From the NCBI GenBank assembly GCA_015501055.1, contig JADNYV010000999.1, positions 1 through 10,990 of the forward strand: DNA of 10,990 nucleotides. Direction: 5' to 3'. Within the stretch, counting starts at the first letter, position 1, and the number at the start of each line of letters is the position of its first letter. Shown here in pieces: positions 7,768 to 10,990 of this stretch. Origin of the DNA: Mucidula mucida (lineage: Eukaryota; Basidiomycota; Agaricomycetes; Agaricales; Physalacriaceae). A model generated the notes under the pieces. That model was not told where the DNA came from. It ran no database searches and saw nothing but the letters and a program-made list of their open reading frames with translations. Both the position numbers and the translations under genes were made by a program.

Positions 7768-8462
7768 TACGATAACACGAATGTGGGAGAAACGATGGGA
7801 GTTGGCTGGTTGCGCGACTTGTAGATAAGAAGACTCGAAGGGAATTACAGATCTAAGAATGAACCGGAGACTGAGCGCGCGCTCCGGACAATTTCACAAC
7901 ACATGATAGGAGATAGGAATTATCGGTGTGTGGGAGTTTGTGTGTGCAGACGAAACCCAGGAAAGTAGTCTTGTGCCTGCCGGGCTTTGTCAAGGGGTGG
8001 CGATAGTGGCGGTACAAGAGACGGCCGGGCAACGGATGGGGCCAATCGTTCGGAAGACTGCCGGCAGTTTAGCAAGCCTTTTGTACAAGCGAGCCGGATC
8101 ATCAGAGAAAAAATACTGTCAAGGTCGTTGTGTCATGCATGTCAAAAGCAACTGAAGACTTGCGCATTCTGCTTCAGCGACGATAAGAGACAAGCCAATC
8201 TCCAGTGCGTCAACTGCCATTTCTAATCGTGTCACGTGGATCGCACAAACCTTAAAATGTTCTCGGAGTCTGTCCGCTGCCATCATCCCGTCTTTTTAAG
8301 CCCTATCTGTGATTCGCTCCTGGGCTCGTTATCGTACGCGTACGTATCCGCCGATAGCGTCAATGATAATGCAACTTTGAATTTGTCTTGCCCTATCGTC
8401 TCTTATACAGAATGTTGGAGTAACCAAGATTTTGGTCGGGGTCAAGACTTCTTTCCATCACC
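7768..8462. promoter_or_regulatory. Divergent promoter between amidase and urea permease, rich in GATA sites
   Basis: The 695-nt gap between the two divergent start codons carries twelve HGATAR motifs, the binding sequence of fungal nitrogen GATA factors (AreA, NIT2, Gln3). Plus strand: 7770-7775, 7823-7828, 7904-7909, 7911-7916, 8001-8006, 8181-8186, 8352-8357 and 8364-8369. Minus strand: 7920-7925, 8303-8308, 8329-8334 and 8393-8398. About two would be expected on both strands if bases were random and equal. Two of the sites form a tandem GATAGGA-GATAGGA (7905-7918). A 12-bp palindrome, CGTACGCGTACG, lies at 8333-8344. No convincing ORF was found here. Nitrogen-dependent control of both genes is inferred from the motifs and the gene functions. 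Confidence 0.7.
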
Positions 8463-10990
8463 ATGGCTGAAGTAGGCGAGAAAGAATTCACCAAACTACT
8501 TGGGTAACGCTCTTGAGCTCGCCAATGCATCCAATATTGACAGACATCGTACAGACAGAGCTATGGATACGGAATTGTCGTTGGAATCGGGTACGTGTTT
8601 TGCGCTCTATAGACGCGACTGGCCGTAGCTAACCCTCGCAATCGTTAGTTTTGCTTTTGCCATTCTCATGGGTGTGCATTTCACTTTATGCCATCTTCAG
8701 CGTTCAAACTGACGCTCGTTCAGTCGGATTGACTTGGGTACAAGCCAAGTTCACCCAAATGAATCCAAACGCGGCTTCCGAGTTTGCGGTACGCGATGTT
8801 TGCATCAAGCGCATTCGTATCAGTTCCTGACCCGACTTGTTTTGCTAGACCGCCAGTCGTTCTATCAAGGCCGGACTTATTTGTTGTGGGATCACGAGTG
8901 GTACTTTTTCCTACTAATCGACGCTATGTTTTCTCACAGAATCCATTTTTAGCGTGGACTTGGAGTGCCACACTCCTACAGAGTTCGACCGCAAGTATGG
9001 CTACCTCTATTCTCCTTTCTCCATTCACTTCAACGGACATGGACAGCATATCAATCTGGAGTTAGCGCATCATGGTGGTACGGCGTCGGGTGAGTCGTTA
9101 CTTCACCATTGCACGGCATGTGCCTAATCGGAATCTTCACAGCGGAACGATTCAAATCGCCTTCTTTGCGTATGGACTCCCAAAGTATTGAGTACCTTCG
9201 CGCCTGATCTCTGTTCTCTCCTAGAATGATCGCGGCTAAAGTCAAGATGAACGCCAATGGCGCCACGACTTTTCTTCAAATCGTCAAGACGCGCTTTGGA
9301 GTGCCTTGTCATTTGCTGTTCACTTTCGTACGTGCCTGTCTTGTTTGCAAACCACTCGCTGACAAGTCATAGTACGCATTCGTCTGCGTTCACGTCGTCT
9401 GTGGATCTCTCGTTCTGGGTGCTTCAGCCAGTAAGCGCTTTGTGCTAGTTGGCCTTCTCAATCTCCTAATGTCAACGTACCATCAGCTGTAAATGCCCTG
9501 ACGGGAATGTCTGTCAATGCTTGCAACTTCCTTTTGCCGATTGGGATTGCTGTATAGTGTGTCTGCCCTTCAATCCCTTTCTTCCGGAGCTAAATTCCCC
9601 TAGCGTCATAGCTGGAGGTCTCCGAGCTAGTACGTGCAGTCTTCATTTCTTGCAGTGCCATGCTCATACTGTGTTTTAGCGTTCATCTGTGATTGTAAGT
9701 AACGCGGTAGCCGTGATTATTGGAGTAGTCGTTGACCTTCCTTTTCAGTCATTCACACCGTCATCTTGTTGTGAGTTTCTGAAGAATCTGCCAATCCCCT
9801 CTTGAGCTCACACCGTGCGTTCAGCGTCATCATCTACATCTTCGTCTTCACGGCGTATGGTACTTCGGACGTTCTCGGATCGCCTGGTACATCTCACCAC
9901 AAACCCAACTGTTCGTTGACTAACGAAGACTAGGGAAAATGTGGGATCTACTCCAACAGGCTGCAATCACGCATCCAGTATCCGGCAACACTGGGGGAAG
10001 CTACGTGACGATGAGGTCTAATGCCGGCGTGGTTTTCGCTGGCTGTACTATCGCCGCCGGTTTTTCCGGTTAGTATTCTGCCACCGTCGTGTTGCTGTTT
10101 TCAATTAAGTTTGTTCGCGTAATAGGCGTTTTCTGTGATCAAGGCGAGTTTTTCTGAGGAGGCAACGTCCTCTCTTTATTCATGATTCTTCGTTAGGTTA
10201 CTGGCAAAGAGGATCGCTTCAAGACCGGAAAGCACCACCAAGGCCTATATGCTCGGAGCTCTTTCATGGTTGTAAGGATTCCTCTTTACCTGCTTCATGG
10301 TGTACTGTCTGATTCTCCTTGGGTAGCGCTATTCCCTGGGATTCGGAACAGTCATGGGTCTCGGTGCGCGAGCATTGAGTACGAACCCGGAGTTCCCTAC
10401 ATACCCGTATGCTCTGTCGGCTGCTCAACAGAGTGCTGGTCTGGTCGCTCCAGCTGCTGCCGTCACCATGCTAGGAAAAGGCGGCGCTGTGGCTATTCTT
10501 TTGGTTACTTTCATGGCTGCAACCTCGGCTGCTTCTGGTGGGCGATTCAGTATTCTACTCAAGGAGTATGTCTGACCATTCGTGCTAGCCGAGCTTATCG
10601 CAGTCGCGTCTATCATAGTGTATGTTTATCTAACTGCATATTCGTTCGCAACTCTGAAGTCTATAGTTACGATATACTTGGGACGTACTGGAAGCCACTC
10701 AGCGGAAAGCAGGTTATATTCTACTCGCACATTATTATCGGTGGGTTGGGATTTTCATAATATTGCGCATAGTACGAATCTTATCATCGTTCACAGGACG
10801 TGTGGCGATCTGGATGGGCGTTTGGTATGGCGAGTTCGCTTGTTCGTCCGGATTTTGGCTGACCACGATGATCACCACAGCAACCATTCTCATCAAGTTG
10901 CATCGGTGTATTCCTCCAGTACCGAGTCGAAAACACTCTTGACGTTTTGTGTACTAGATCTCGGCTGGGTATGTGTCGGCCTTTTGACAT
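8463..10990 (+). CDS. DUR3: DUR3-like urea/polyamine permease (sodium:solute symporter family), 3' partial and frame-disrupted
   Basis: Seventeen exons read in one frame for about 284 codons: 8463-8503, 8555-8590, 8649-8671, 8724-8788, 8849-8900, 8953-8994, 9047-9089, 9143-9184, 9225-9327, 9373-9430, 9487-9556, 9604-9629, 9680-9694, 9749-9770, 9825-9886, 9934-10068 and 10126-10143. DUR3 hallmarks run in order: SYGYGIVVGIGFAF, SEFATASRSIKAGL, SAWTWSATLLQSST, GASATVNALTGM, AGGLRATFICDFIHTVILF, GNTGGSYVTMRSNAG and GVFCDQGYWQR. DUR3 is a many-pass plasma-membrane protein that imports urea with a cation. Further exons follow at 10197-10271, 10327-10537, 10589-10619 and 10667 to about 10750, giving IASRPESTTKAYMLGALSWF, VTMLGKGGAVAILL, TSAASAELIAVASIIVYDI and KPLSGKQVIFYSHII. 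One base is missing at 10211-10212 and one at 10337-10341, and the frame is off again after 10824. The intron at 10144-10196 is GC-AG. The window ends before the C terminus. It may be a pseudogene or contain sequence errors. Confidence 0.85.
10144..10196 (+). other. GC-AG intron of the DUR3-like gene
   Basis: This 53-nt intron starts GCGAGT after CAAG and ends CGTTAG. Removing it joins FCDQ-G to YWQR, an invariant DUR3 junction. No nearby GT donor gives that join. Confidence 0.75.

Noticed and set aside
10197..10350. Programmed ribosomal frameshifting in DUR3
   Set aside because: At least four breaks would be required, no slippery heptamer plus structure is apparent, and DUR3 is not known to use frameshifting; decay or sequence error is simpler.
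10266..10760. 164-codon plus-strand open frame as an independent protein
   Set aside because: It is out of frame with the DUR3 exons and crosses their introns; the DUR3 motifs appear in the other frames.

Overview
The window looks like nuclear DNA of an intron-rich basidiomycete fungus, most likely Agaricomycotina. The genes are split by many short introns (40-60 nt, mostly GT-AG) with CTAAY/CTGAC-like branch sites. The recognisable proteins (THO subunit, paraoxonase-like enzyme, acetamidase-type amidase, DUR3-type urea transporter) read like basidiomycete family members. All functions are assigned from reading the translated exons; no database search was possible.

Layout. (1) 1-667, plus strand: the 3' end of a THOC1/HPR1-like mRNA-export factor gene. 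(2) 668-2463: a gene-poor strip holding a truncated tRNA-His relic (933-986), a frameshifted relic of a fungal hypothetical protein (1121-1616, minus) and an apparently intact tRNA-His(GUG) gene with a 7-nt intron and a T-run terminator (1794-1900). (3) 2464-3963, minus: a complete seven-exon paraoxonase/arylesterase-like gene (393 aa), with its promoter side above 3963. (4) 3964-5556: about 1.6 kb with no gene I can support. (5) 5557-7767, minus: a complete twelve-exon amidase gene (552 aa) that contains a 5-nt microexon and a GC-AG intron. (6) 7768-8462: a divergent promoter with twelve HGATAR motifs. (7) 8463 to the window end, plus: a DUR3-like urea permease gene, intact for about 284 codons and then broken by small frame-shifting deletions.

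The amidase and the urea permease are head to head and share a GATA-rich promoter. Amidases of this type release ammonia from small amides and DUR3 imports urea, so the pair looks like a nitrogen-scavenging module under GATA-factor (AreA/NIT2-type) nitrogen control. That control is inference; the motif cluster itself is seen. The lesions in the permease suggest that its 3' half is decaying or misassembled. No CRISPR array, intact transposon or viral element was seen.
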